A DNA stretch of 64,000 nucleotides, from the NCBI RefSeq assembly GCF_024606225.1, contig NZ_JAGRPU010000021.1, forward strand, positions 49,134-113,133, in the 5' to 3' direction. The notes under the pieces were generated by a model. The model saw only the letters and a list, made by a program, of their open reading frames with translations. It searched no databases and had not been told where the DNA came from. This document shows, in pieces, positions 53,365-63,185 of the stretch (position 1 is the stretch's first letter; each line of letters opens with the position of its first letter). Position numbers and translations under genes: made by a program. The DNA is from Endozoicomonas sp. ISHI1 (GTDB taxonomy: Bacteria; Pseudomonadota; Gammaproteobacteria; Pseudomonadales; Endozoicomonadaceae).

Positions 53365-56300
53365 TTATTCAGTGGTTTCCATTTTTGATCCGGGTGGTTG
53401 TCTTTTGAACCACTTAATGGCTACGAGAACTGCAAACGTTGCAACCATCACAGAGCCCACTGCGAAAGGCCCAATTCCCCAATCAGGGAGAACCGCAGAC
53501 GATCCGGCAGACGATGAAGTGCCAAGGGATTTTGGATAGTTAAAGTTTTCAAAATCCAAAGCGATTTCTTGCATCTGTAGCTGCCGACTATCCTCCTCAA
53601 TATCTGTATTTTCAGAGGCCAGATAGACTTTGTTACCCACAAAAACCGGACGCATAGACTTTGCCGCCGCAGGTTTAATGGTGGTGTCGAAACGATGGAC
53701 ATTGACCTGATCTTTATAAGTAAATACGGACAGTTGTCCATCGCTGTTGTAAATAATGGCGTGCAAATAATCTTCCGTTGCCATCAGCCTGACGGTCGCA
53801 AATGAACCCGGTGCGAGGGAAGGAAAATCAACCCTGTCGTCAATCATATAAGCACTGTCAATCTTTCCATTGTCCGTGGCGAACCGGCGAATAGAAAGTG
53901 TTTCTTCCCCAGGGCTGAATACGGCAACGAAGGCCTGATCTTCTTGTATCAGGACGTCCTGCTGGCTGTTGACCGTGTCACCGCTATTGATAGTGATTAT
54001 CTCTTTGCCATTATTGCCAAAAGAGGCAGCGGGTTTTAGATGTTGACTGTCGTATTGTCTGATAAACAGAGGATAGGACGCATCTTCTTCACTTTTACCG
54101 GTTACATAAAGGCGTTCGCCATCTTGGGATAGCTTTAAATGAAATCCTTGTTCTTTATCATACGGATCACTGGTTTCAGGAAAAAAGAGCCGTCGCTGCT
54201 GGTAACGGCCAACCAACAGGCTGTTATCGAGGGTGCCTGTTAAATACATGACGCCCTGATGATAAGCGGTATCCTTAATTTGTACATTTTCAGGGAATAG
54301 GTCGTTACGTACAGTGAATTCTGCCCGGTAGCTCCGGGCAGCACTTAACGAGAACTCGAATAGAACTGCTTTTCCTGACTGTGTTGTTGCAACAAGAAAC
54401 AGGTGAGAACTTGCCTTTTCGTGAATAACCTGCCCAGTCAGAGACGGGTAGGAATCCAGTATTCCAGAGTAGTCGGAAGAGGTGGTGTAAGTTACAACGC
54501 CGCACCGTCCAAATTGTTGATCCAGTTCAGAACCTTTATAGCGTGCCAGAATAACTCCTGTGGAAGCCCCTTCAGAAGACGGCTCAGGTTGAATGACAAC
54601 ATACACCTGCTGGTTTTCAGGATCATACGCTTGAAAGAGTGGCGTGCCTTCTGGTGGCGGGCAGTTACCTGACAAGCCTTGAGAATAGGTGGTTGAAGAC
54701 TGTATCGCTGACGGAGTATTCTCCTTGCCGCAATCAAATCCCCCTTCTGTACAGTCAATCCCGGCCAGTGATGTTTGTGGTTTGGAGAAAACTTTCAGAA
54801 ACGGCAAATAGCCATCCCGATTGTTCCAGACAGTACGATTGAAAGAGGTGGCATTTGAAGCACCACCGGGATCTGCAAACTCATTCAGGGCCGACGGGAA
54901 CTGATTGTTTGTTTGTTTGGTACCATTTATTCGGGCAAGTTCACGGTAGGGAGTATTAATGCCTCTGAGCATTGGAAGCTGTGAGGCATCACCGGCATTC
55001 CAGAGCGTGCTGTTCAATAGGGTTACGTTTGATTTGAGGGCACTTTTCGATAGTCTTATGACACCTTGATTGCGTCCATTAAATCCACTACCTCTCCTGA
55101 TCCATTGATACTTTGTGAAAGTATCCAGGTTATGCTCAATGGAACCTGCTCTCCAAACTCTGCCCGCTCCACCGCTTTCATAGCTATAGATTTCCCGGGC
55201 TTCAACCGACCCTGTATTAACATTGTTGTACACTGAGGTTGAAAGAGTGGCAGCCCCGGTAATACCACCCAAGTGACCATTCACACCTTTTGTTATGATT
55301 GCTCCGGCATTCAGGTTGTCCCGAATGCCTGAACCTTCAGCAGCTTCTCCGGTAATTCCCCCGGCAGATGACTGATAGTCGTGAGTCGTGACCGTTCCGG
55401 CATTAACATTTTGAATAACAGTAGTGTTGACTACATCTCCTGCTATTCCTCCTCCGTAGGTACGCCAATCCCTGGTAAAAATGCTACCCGTATTGAGATT
55501 TTTGCTGACCAGGCTTTGCCTGGAGGCGTGCCCCACTATTCCACCACTGCTTCCACCTAGCCTACAGTAGGCTCTCGAATAATCTGAGGCAATGTTTCCA
55601 GTGTTGAGGTTATATAATACCTCCGCTGCTTCTGCTTCTCCTGCGATGCCCCCGGAATATTCGGTAAAGCCAACATTAACTTCACCGGTATTGACATTGT
55701 TGTTAGCAAGGCTGTCGCCTTTCAGGGTACCGACAATGCCGCCGGCAGGCGAGGAATGTAAATTTCTGGAGACTATTTTTCCGGTATTCAGGGCATTTGA
55801 CAGGGACGATGCCCGACTTGCAAATCCAGCAATGCCACCTGTGCTGGCAGGACCGGTTGTAAGAACGGTGCCGGTGTTGACACTATCGCGTATGACGCTA
55901 TCAGAAACACTGCCCGCTAAACCTCCGGCATGACTGCGAAACCCTGACGTTTTGATGGTACCGGCATAATTGACCACCTCTTCAATCCTGCTGCCTTTCA
56001 ACTCTCCCACCAGTGCACCCGTTGGGCTCATATTTCCGGTGCTGGTCACTTTTGGTTGTTTTAGCAGGATCTGCCTGATGGTGCTGTTTTGCAATGACCC
56101 GAACAATCCTGAGGCAGTGTTATTTGCTAACGTTGCAACCTCAAGGTTGGAAATAACATGGCCGTTGCCATACAGGATGAGAGAAAACGGATTAGAGGTA
56201 TTGCCTACGGGTTTCCAGGGAATGAATCGGCTCAGGTCAATATCACCGATTAACCGATAGCGACCTTTGACCGGGTGCTCGGCATTCAGATATTGATTGA

Positions 56301-56442
56301 AATTATTATTGTCCAGCTCAATAGTGTCGGCGCAATTGTTCCAGCTTGGAAAAAAAACGACAAGTGACAGTAATAATGCTAGTGGCTTTTTGCTGATAAC
56401 CAAGCTTTGCCGATTTTGATTTTTTATCACGTTTTTGTTCAT
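53365..56442 (-). CDS. Minimal array member: GLUG module plus delta-60 propeller, 1025 aa
   Basis: The shortest paralogue. A signal peptide (KKPLALLLSLVVFFPSWNNCA-DTI) precedes a GLUG-type module of eight clear repeats to GIDCTEGGFDCGKE (about 564). A 20-residue Ser/Thr hinge joins directly to the C-terminal module (LSGNCPPPEGTPLFQ, about 589) with delta-60 repeats and a TM helix (about 990-1010) plus basic tail. ATG 56442 (MNKNVIKNQN) is the true start: the frame is open to 56937, but that extension reads the upstream gene's 3' end out of frame. The product stops at METTE; a single base change (TTA to TAA) removes the last seven conserved residues. Confidence 0.87.
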   Translation of the reverse strand: MNKNVIKNQNRQSLVISKKPLALLLSLVVFFPSWNNCADTIELDNNNFNQYLNAEHPVKGRYRLIGDIDLSRFIPWKPVGNTSNPFSLILYGNGHVISNLEVATLANNTASGLFGSLQNSTIRQILLKQPKVTSTGNMSPTGALVGELKGSRIEEVVNYAGTIKTSGFRSHAGGLAGSVSDSVIRDSVNTGTVLTTGPASTGGIAGFASRASSLSNALNTGKIVSRNLHSSPAGGIVGTLKGDSLANNNVNTGEVNVGFTEYSGGIAGEAEAAEVLYNLNTGNIASDYSRAYCRLGGSSGGIVGHASRQSLVSKNLNTGSIFTRDWRTYGGGIAGDVVNTTVIQNVNAGTVTTHDYQSSAGGITGEAAEGSGIRDNLNAGAIITKGVNGHLGGITGAATLSTSVYNNVNTGSVEAREIYSYESGGAGRVWRAGSIEHNLDTFTKYQWIRRGSGFNGRNQGVIRLSKSALKSNVTLLNSTLWNAGDASQLPMLRGINTPYRELARINGTKQTNNQFPSALNEFADPGGASNATSFNRTVWNNRDGYLPFLKVFSKPQTSLAGIDCTEGGFDCGKENTPSAIQSSTTYSQGLSGNCPPPEGTPLFQAYDPENQQVYVVIQPEPSSEGASTGVILARYKGSELDQQFGRCGVVTYTTSSDYSGILDSYPSLTGQVIHEKASSHLFLVATTQSGKAVLFEFSLSAARSYRAEFTVRNDLFPENVQIKDTAYHQGVMYLTGTLDNSLLVGRYQQRRLFFPETSDPYDKEQGFHLKLSQDGERLYVTGKSEEDASYPLFIRQYDSQHLKPAASFGNNGKEIITINSGDTVNSQQDVLIQEDQAFVAVFSPGEETLSIRRFATDNGKIDSAYMIDDRVDFPSLAPGSFATVRLMATEDYLHAIIYNSDGQLSVFTYKDQVNVHRFDTTIKPAAAKSMRPVFVGNKVYLASENTDIEEDSRQLQMQEIALDFENFNYPKSLGTSSSAGSSAVLPDWGIGPFAVGSVMVATFAVLVAIKWFKRQPPGSKMETTE

Positions 56443-56596
56443 TGAGGCACAACCACAGATAGAATAAATATTCGTACTCGTATTCAGCATTCGTATGTAT
56501 AGACCACAATGAATCATCATGCAGATAGCCATTAAAAACTTAATTTTGAGCAGGGGGCAACTCAGAAGTTTCCATTTTTGTTTCAAGTGGTTGTCT
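56443..56596 (-). promoter_or_regulatory. Short leader of the 1025-aa gene
   Basis: 154 bp, shorter than the other two leaders and only partly similar to them (GAGCAGGGGG core and the TATAGAC stretch). It also contains the out-of-frame remainder of the upstream gene's tail after its early stop. Confidence 0.45.
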
Positions 56597-59500
56597 TTAA
56601 AACTTCTTAATGGCCACGATAACTGCAACCGATACAGCCAACACAGTGCCCGTTCTAATAAGCCTAATTCCCCCACCTTGAATGGCCGAAGATGATCCCG
56701 CAGAGGATAAAGCGACAGCGGATTTTTGATAGTTATAGTTTTCAAGACCCAGTGAAATTGCTTGCATCTGTACCTGCCGGCTACCTCCCTCAACATAAGC
56801 ATTTTCAACAGCCAGATAGACTTTATCACCAACAAAAACAGGGCGCATAGACTTTGCTGCTGCAGGTTGAATGGTGGTGTCAAAACGATAGATATTGACC
56901 TGATCTTGATAAGTAAACACGGACAGTCGCCCATCACTGTGGTAAATAATGGCGTGCAAATAATCTTCCGTGGTCATCAGCTTGACGGTTGCAAACGAAT
57001 CGGTTGTTTGGGAAGCAAAATAAAACTTGTCGTCAATCATAAAAGCGCTATCCATCTGTCCATTGTCGGCGGCGAAGCGGCGAAAAGAAAGTTTCTCTTC
57101 CTCAGGACTGAATATGGCAAAGTAGATCTGGTCTTTTTGTATCAGGATGTCCTGCTGACTCTTGACCGTATCAATGTCGTTGATAGTTATTATCGCTTTG
57201 CCATTGTTGTCAAAAGAGGTGGCGGGTTTTAGCTGCTGACTGTCGTATTTTCGGATAAACAGAGGATAGGGCGAGTCGCCTACATTTTTGCCGGTTACAT
57301 AAAGGCGTTCGCCATCCGGGGAGAGCCTTAGACTAAGTCCCTGTTCTTTATCATACAGGTCAGTGTTTTCAGGAAAAAAGAGCCGACGCTGGTGGTAGCG
57401 GCCAACAAATAGTCTGTTATCGAGAGTACCTGTTAAATACATGAAGCCATTATGATAAGCAGTATCATTAATTTGCACACTTTCAGGGAATACCTTGTCA
57501 AGCACGATGAATTGTGCCGGATATTTCTGGGTGTCACTTAAAGGGAACTCGAACAGAGCTGTTTTCCCTGAAGGTGTTGTTGCAACAAGGTTAAGTTGAG
57601 AGCCAGTGTTTTCGTGAGTCACCCGTCCTGCCAGAGACTGGTAGGAGTCCAGTATTATGGAGTGGTCGGCAGATGTGGTGTAAGTCACAATGCCGCACCG
57701 GCCAAATTGTTGATCCAGTTCAGAACCACTATAGCGTGCCAGAATGATCCCTTTGGAAGTGGACTCAGGCTGAATGACGACGTATATCCGCTGGCTTTCC
57801 GAGTCATAGGTTTGAAAGAGCGGTGTGCCTTCTGGTGGCTGGCAGTTGTCTGACAGGCTGAGTGCATCGGTTGTTGGGTATGTACTGTCAGGCAAGGCAC
57901 TGGATGCAGCAGCTGTGGTCAATTCAGTGGTTAGCGGCTTTCCAGATGACAATGTTATAGTCAACAGAGTTGTCGTGTTGTCTTTTACCCCGCTGCAGTC
58001 AAATCCCCCTGGTGTGCAATCAATTCCAGCCAGTAATGTTTGTGGTTTGGAGAAAACCTTTGGAAAAGGTAAATAGCCATCCCGACCGTTCCAGACAGTA
58101 CAATTGAAAGAGGTAGCATCTATGGCACCACCGGGGTCAGCAAACTCGTTCAGGACGATGGGAAACTGGTTGTTTGCCTGTTTGGTACCATTTATTCGGA
58201 CAAGGTCACGGTAGGGGGTGTTAACGCCTTTGAGTATCGGCAACTGTGTTGCGTCACCGGCGTTCCAGAATTCTCTGCTCAAACCGTGCAAGCCTGATTT
58301 GAGAGCACTTTTCGATAGACTTACGACACCTTTATTGTATTTTTGTCGTTCATAACCAGGCCATTCAGGCCTTGTAAAAGTGCCCAGGTTATTCGCAATA
58401 TGACGTACATCAAGAGGGCGCCCGACTGCCGGGCTCATATGGCTATATCTTGATTTGGCTTCAACTGATCCGGTATTGACATTGTTATAAACCGAGGCCG
58501 AGTACCTGGCAGTCGCAGCAATACCACCGACGTAAGCCATAATGTCGTATTTTTCTGTTACTGCTCCGGCATTCAGGTTGTCATGAATGCTTCCACCTGA
58601 AACCTTACCGGCAATACCTCCAGCGTCTGCATAACCACCGTCATTAGTGACCGTTCCGACATTTACATTTTGAATCACAGGAGCGTCCCATACTTCCCCT
58701 ACTATTCCACCCACAATGTTAAAGCCTACTGTAGAAACACTACCTGTATTGATGTTTTTGCTGACAAGGGTTTGCCTGTTCTTCCCTACTATTCCACCAC
58801 TGTAGCCACCTTCTCTATGTCTGGAGCCTGTCAAATAATCTGAGTCAATTTTTCCAGTGTTCAGGTTACGTGATATTTGGGCTGCTTCTGCTTCTCCTGC
58901 AATTCCCCCGGAAATTTCGTAATGGCTAACAGTGACTTCGCCGGTATTCATATTATTGTTAGCAATACTGTTGCTTTTCAGTGTGCCGACAATGCCACCG
59001 GCAGATGATAAACCCCCATACCCGGAGATTATTTTTCCAGTATTCAGGTCATTTGAAACGGTAGATGACTGATCGGCCAATCCAGCAATACCGCCTGAGC
59101 TGCTGAGTCCAGTTGTGAAAACGGTACCGGTGTTCACGCTATCGCGTATGACACTATTAAAGTGACTGCCAGCAATACCTCCGCAATGACTCTGAGCACC
59201 GGCCGTTTTGATGGTTCCGGCAGAATTGACTACTTCTTCTATCCTGCTGCGTTGCAACTCTCCTGCAAGTGCACCTGTGGGGCTTGAACTTCCATAACTG
59301 TTAACTTCGGGCTGGTTTAGAATGATCTGCCTGATGGTGCTGTCTTGCAGAACTCCGAACAAGCCCGTGGCTTTATTCACTGCCCATGTTGAAATTTTAA
59401 GGCCGGAAATAACGTGGCCGTTGCCAAGCAGAGTGACAGATAAGGGTTTGGAGGTATTGCCGACCGGTTTCCATTCAGATCCGCTCAGGTCAATATCACT

Positions 59501-62500
59501 GATTAACTCATAGCGTCCCTCGACCGGGTGGTCGGCATTCAGATATTGATTGAAATTACTATTGTCCAGCTGAACAGTGCTGGCCCTGCTGATTGCTGGC
59601 TGTGCGGATGACGATGGGGCATTGGGCGTAGCTCTTGAAGGTAACATTGAACTGGATGAAGTTCGGGCTACAGTAGCCGTGCTCAATTCACTGGTTGAAG
59701 GTTGTGCTGATGATGGAGCAGCGGATGAAATTTCTGAAGGTGGCACCGAACTGGCTGAAGTTCGGGCTACAGAAGTAGTGATCAATTCACTGCTTGAAGG
59801 TTGTGCTGATGACGATGGGGCAGCAGATGAAACTTCTGACGGTGACACCAAACTGGCTGAAGTTTGGGCTACAGAAGCCGTGCTCAATTCACTGCTTGAA
59901 GGTTGTGCTGATGACGATGGGACAGCAGATGAAACTTCAGAATGTGACACCGAACTGGCTGAAGTACGGGCTTCAGAATGAGTGCTCAATTCACTGGTTG
60001 ATGACCGTTCAGACGTTGATGATAGAGCAGATGGTGTTGCTGATAGTGTCTCCGAACTGGGCAAAGTAGTGGGAACAGAAGTGGTCGTCAATTCGTCGGC
60101 TGATGGCTGTGTATACGACGATGAATGCCTGACCAGCGTTGAATTTTCTGATGGAGTTCCCGAAATGGTTGTAGAAGCAGTGGTGGGTTGACTGGTTGAG
60201 AGACTTGCAGATGGCGATGTTGTCGCTGAAGCTTTTATACCGACCCGATAAATCCTGACCTTTCCAGCGTGCGTCCCGACTGCCAGCAAGGTGCCGTCGT
60301 GGTTGTAGTTAACGCTCTTTATAGCACTTGTCGCATCAGAGAGGGTGTACAGAACCCCAGTTGGATTCAACATGTCATATATCCTGACACTCCTCCCAGC
60401 CCCAAAGGCGAGTCGGGTGCTGTCGTGATTGAAGTCAATGCTCGTGACCGTCCATGGCGTATCCCCCAGAGTATACTTTGGGCTGTCCAGGTTCTTTATG
60501 TCATAAACCTCAACACTGTGTCCTCTGTACCTATAGTCACTTCCCCCAGTTGCCAGCAGCGTGCCGTCGTGGTTGAATTTAGCGCTCATACGATAAAGCC
60601 CAGGGATCACAGCTTGCGGGGCAATGGTCAGATCCCACGGGTCATAAATCCTGACCTTTTTACCGTACCCCCCCACTGCCAGCTGGGTACCGTCGTGATT
60701 GTAGTCAAGGCTCAGTACCCAATCATTTGCATTGGTCAGAATTGTCGGGCGAATGGACAGATCCCTCGGGTCATAAATCCTGACCTTATTATATCTACCA
60801 ACTGCCAGCTGAGTACCTCCGTGATTGTATTTAACGCCGTCTATCGGGCCTTTCGCATCGGACAGGGTGGCAAGGGGAGTGGACGGGTTCACTGGGTCAT
60901 AAATCCTGACCTTTTTATCATACCCCCCGACTGCCAGCTGGGTACCGTCGTGGTTGAAGGCAACAGTCTCCACCCAGTGTTTAGCATCGTGCAAGGTATG
61001 CAGGAGTCTGGGCCTCGCCGGGTCACTCATATCAAAGATTTGTACGGAGCCTGAAACAGGGCATCCGGAACCGCCACCGGAACCTATTCCCACAGCCATG
61101 AGCATACTGTTCATATTCCATGAGACACTCAAAACCCTGTGGGGCCCGCAATAACTTGGTGGGACAACGCCTCCTGTAGGCGTTGGAGCAGCATGCACCG
61201 GCAACCTGTTTGGATCTATTGCAATTTCATGGATTAATTGAGGAGGTTTTTCCTGGCCGCAGTCAAATCCCCCTGGTGTGCAATCAATTCCAGCCAGTGA
61301 TGTTTGTGGTTTGGAGAAAACTTTTGGAAAGGGTAAATAACCATCCCATCCGTTCCAGATAGTACGAGTGAAAGAGGTAGCATCTATGGCACCACCAGGA
61401 TCTGCAAACTCATTCAGGACGGTGGGAAACTGGTTATCAGTCTGTTGGGTACCATCTATTCGGGCAAGGTCACGGTAAGGGGTGTTAACGCTTTTGAGCA
61501 TCGGCAGCTGTGTTGCATTACCGGCATTCCAGAGATCGCTGTTTAAACCATACAGGTTTGATTTGAGAGAACTTTTCGATATTCTTAAGACACCTAAGTT
61601 GTATCCATAATTACTGCTAGGAGTCCATTTATACCTTGTGAAAGTATCCAGGTTATTCCCAATACGACCTGCTCCATAAGGACTTCCGACTGCTGGGCTT
61701 ATATAGCTTGAATGTGCTTCAACTGCCCCCGTATTGACATTGTTATAAACCGAGGCCGAATCATAGGCGATCCCGGCAATTCCACCGACATAAACTGCCA
61801 TCCTGTTTTTCTCTGCTACTGCTCCAGCATTCAGGTTGTCATGAATGCTTCCACCTGAAAGCTTTCCGGCAATACCTCCCGCAGCTCCATAATTGCAGTC
61901 ACAGGTGACCGTTCCAACATTTACATTTTGAATAACCGGAGCGTTGCTGACTTCCCCTGCTATCCCGCCCGCACTTGAATAATGCTTTGAATAAATACTG
62001 CCTGTGTTGAGGTTTTGGCTGACCAGGGCTTGACTGCTCTTCCCCACTATTCCGCCACTACTGCCTCCTCCGATATAACTGGAACCTATCACAAGATCTG
62101 AGGCAACGTATCCGGTGTTCAGGTTATGCAATACCCTGGCTGCTTGCGCTTCTCCTGCAATCCCCCCGGAACTGTCGGTAAACGTAACCGTGACTTCGCC
62201 GGTATTCATATTATTGTTAGCAACGCTGTTGCTTTTCAGTGTTCCGACAATGCCACCGGCAGGTAGGCTCAATCTTTTCCTGGAGATTATTGTTCCGGTA
62301 TTCAGGTCATTTGAAAGAGAAGACGCCTGATCAGCCAATCCAGCGATACCGCCAGCAGTGGCTTTTCCGGTTGTAATAACGGTGCCTGTGTTCACGCTAT
62401 CGCGTATGACGCTGTCAGAGATACTCCCCGCAATACCTCCGCAATGGCTCTTAGAACCGGTCGTTTTGATGGTACCGGCAGAATTGACCACTTCTTCTAT

Positions 62501-62956
62501 CCTGCTGCGTTGCAACTCTCCTGCAAGTGCACCTGTGGGGCTTGAACTTCCATAACTGGTAACTTCGGGCTGGTTTAGCATGATCTGTCTGATGGTGCTG
62601 TCTTGCAGAACTCCGAACAAGCCTGTGGTTTTATTCGCTGCCCATGTTGAACATTTAAGACCGGAAATAACGTGACCATTGCCAAGCAGAGTGACAGAGA
62701 ACGGTCTGGAGGTATTGCCAATGGGTTTCCAGCGAATGAATTTGCTAAGGTCAATATCACTGATCAACCGATAGCGACCTTCTACCGGGTGGTCGGCATT
62801 CAGGTAGTGCTTGAAATTATTATTGTCCAGCTCAACAGTGCTGGCCCAACTGTTCCAGTCTGAAAAACAAACGACAAGTGATAAGAACAATACAGACGAC
62901 TTTGTAAATATAGTCGGACTTTTCCGATACTGATCTTTCATCGGGCCGTTATTCAT
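56597..62956 (-). CDS. Giant surface protein with WD40 propeller and two GLUG modules, 2119 aa
   Basis: Largest complete member. A signal peptide ends near NSWA-STVEL. GLUG module 1 runs to GIDCTPGGFDCGQE (about 564). A seven-bladed WD40-like propeller follows (about 600-905; repeats of HDGTQLAVGG...VRIYD), then a Ser/Thr stalk of about 34-residue repeats (905-1126), GLUG module 2 (1126-1660, again ending GIDCTPGGFDC), a hinge, a delta-60 propeller (1700-2080) and a TM helix. I start at ATG 62956 (MNNGPMKDQY), matching the 1744-aa paralogue; 79 upstream codons to 63193 read the conserved leader. It ends at KKF because AAA became TAA; the basic tail follows in frame but is not translated. Confidence 0.86.
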   Translation of the reverse strand: MNNGPMKDQYRKSPTIFTKSSVLFLSLVVCFSDWNSWASTVELDNNNFKHYLNADHPVEGRYRLISDIDLSKFIRWKPIGNTSRPFSVTLLGNGHVISGLKCSTWAANKTTGLFGVLQDSTIRQIMLNQPEVTSYGSSSPTGALAGELQRSRIEEVVNSAGTIKTTGSKSHCGGIAGSISDSVIRDSVNTGTVITTGKATAGGIAGLADQASSLSNDLNTGTIISRKRLSLPAGGIVGTLKSNSVANNNMNTGEVTVTFTDSSGGIAGEAQAARVLHNLNTGYVASDLVIGSSYIGGGSSGGIVGKSSQALVSQNLNTGSIYSKHYSSAGGIAGEVSNAPVIQNVNVGTVTCDCNYGAAGGIAGKLSGGSIHDNLNAGAVAEKNRMAVYVGGIAGIAYDSASVYNNVNTGAVEAHSSYISPAVGSPYGAGRIGNNLDTFTRYKWTPSSNYGYNLGVLRISKSSLKSNLYGLNSDLWNAGNATQLPMLKSVNTPYRDLARIDGTQQTDNQFPTVLNEFADPGGAIDATSFTRTIWNGWDGYLPFPKVFSKPQTSLAGIDCTPGGFDCGQEKPPQLIHEIAIDPNRLPVHAAPTPTGGVVPPSYCGPHRVLSVSWNMNSMLMAVGIGSGGGSGCPVSGSVQIFDMSDPARPRLLHTLHDAKHWVETVAFNHDGTQLAVGGYDKKVRIYDPVNPSTPLATLSDAKGPIDGVKYNHGGTQLAVGRYNKVRIYDPRDLSIRPTILTNANDWVLSLDYNHDGTQLAVGGYGKKVRIYDPWDLTIAPQAVIPGLYRMSAKFNHDGTLLATGGSDYRYRGHSVEVYDIKNLDSPKYTLGDTPWTVTSIDFNHDSTRLAFGAGRSVRIYDMLNPTGVLYTLSDATSAIKSVNYNHDGTLLAVGTHAGKVRIYRVGIKASATTSPSASLSTSQPTTASTTISGTPSENSTLVRHSSSYTQPSADELTTTSVPTTLPSSETLSATPSALSSTSERSSTSELSTHSEARTSASSVSHSEVSSAVPSSSAQPSSSELSTASVAQTSASLVSPSEVSSAAPSSSAQPSSSELITTSVARTSASSVPPSEISSAAPSSAQPSTSELSTATVARTSSSSMLPSRATPNAPSSSAQPAISRASTVQLDNSNFNQYLNADHPVEGRYELISDIDLSGSEWKPVGNTSKPLSVTLLGNGHVISGLKISTWAVNKATGLFGVLQDSTIRQIILNQPEVNSYGSSSPTGALAGELQRSRIEEVVNSAGTIKTAGAQSHCGGIAGSHFNSVIRDSVNTGTVFTTGLSSSGGIAGLADQSSTVSNDLNTGKIISGYGGLSSAGGIVGTLKSNSIANNNMNTGEVTVSHYEISGGIAGEAEAAQISRNLNTGKIDSDYLTGSRHREGGYSGGIVGKNRQTLVSKNINTGSVSTVGFNIVGGIVGEVWDAPVIQNVNVGTVTNDGGYADAGGIAGKVSGGSIHDNLNAGAVTEKYDIMAYVGGIAATARYSASVYNNVNTGSVEAKSRYSHMSPAVGRPLDVRHIANNLGTFTRPEWPGYERQKYNKGVVSLSKSALKSGLHGLSREFWNAGDATQLPILKGVNTPYRDLVRINGTKQANNQFPIVLNEFADPGGAIDATSFNCTVWNGRDGYLPFPKVFSKPQTLLAGIDCTPGGFDCSGVKDNTTTLLTITLSSGKPLTTELTTAAASSALPDSTYPTTDALSLSDNCQPPEGTPLFQTYDSESQRIYVVIQPESTSKGIILARYSGSELDQQFGRCGIVTYTTSADHSIILDSYQSLAGRVTHENTGSQLNLVATTPSGKTALFEFPLSDTQKYPAQFIVLDKVFPESVQINDTAYHNGFMYLTGTLDNRLFVGRYHQRRLFFPENTDLYDKEQGLSLRLSPDGERLYVTGKNVGDSPYPLFIRKYDSQQLKPATSFDNNGKAIITINDIDTVKSQQDILIQKDQIYFAIFSPEEEKLSFRRFAADNGQMDSAFMIDDKFYFASQTTDSFATVKLMTTEDYLHAIIYHSDGRLSVFTYQDQVNIYRFDTTIQPAAAKSMRPVFVGDKVYLAVENAYVEGGSRQVQMQAISLGLENYNYQKSAVALSSAGSSSAIQGGGIRLIRTGTVLAVSVAVIVAIKKF
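59593..60003 (-). repeat. Stalk repeats of 99-102 bp
   Basis: The TTGAAGG marker occurs at 59695, 59794 and 59896, with TTGATGA at 59998 and a decayed copy near 59593. The unit is the same as in the 1744-aa gene; one copy is one codon shorter. Confidence 0.82.
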
Positions 62957-63185
62957 TGAGTGAGTACCCTGAAAAACAATGATGAGAACTACTCGTATTT
63001 GTGTCCGTACATATAGACTACGTTGGGTCATCATGCATAAACATGCGGGTAACCGGGAAAAACTTACGTTTGAGCAGGGGGATACCAAGGGCCAACTTTT
63101 TCCGGATAAGCTATTGGCCCGATACCCCTTTGTGAAAATGATAATGTTTTTGGCGATTGCTCTTGAAGTTGCTCCTATTTGTCGG
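62957..63185 (-). promoter_or_regulatory. Conserved leader of the 2119-aa gene
   Basis: 229 bp homologous to 53108-53364, including the GAGCAGGGGG segment (five G here), the GGGCCAATAGCTTATC block and the TATATG-type box. It likely holds the promoter. Confidence 0.55.

Noticed and set aside
56443..56937. N-terminal extension of the 1025-aa protein
   Set aside because: These 165 codons read the coding 3' end of the upstream gene in another frame; the signal peptide starts only after ATG 56442.
59577..61054. Plus-strand ORFs of 134 and 261 aa
   Set aside because: Antisense shadows of the stalk and WD40 repeats; their repetitiveness comes from the minus-strand protein.
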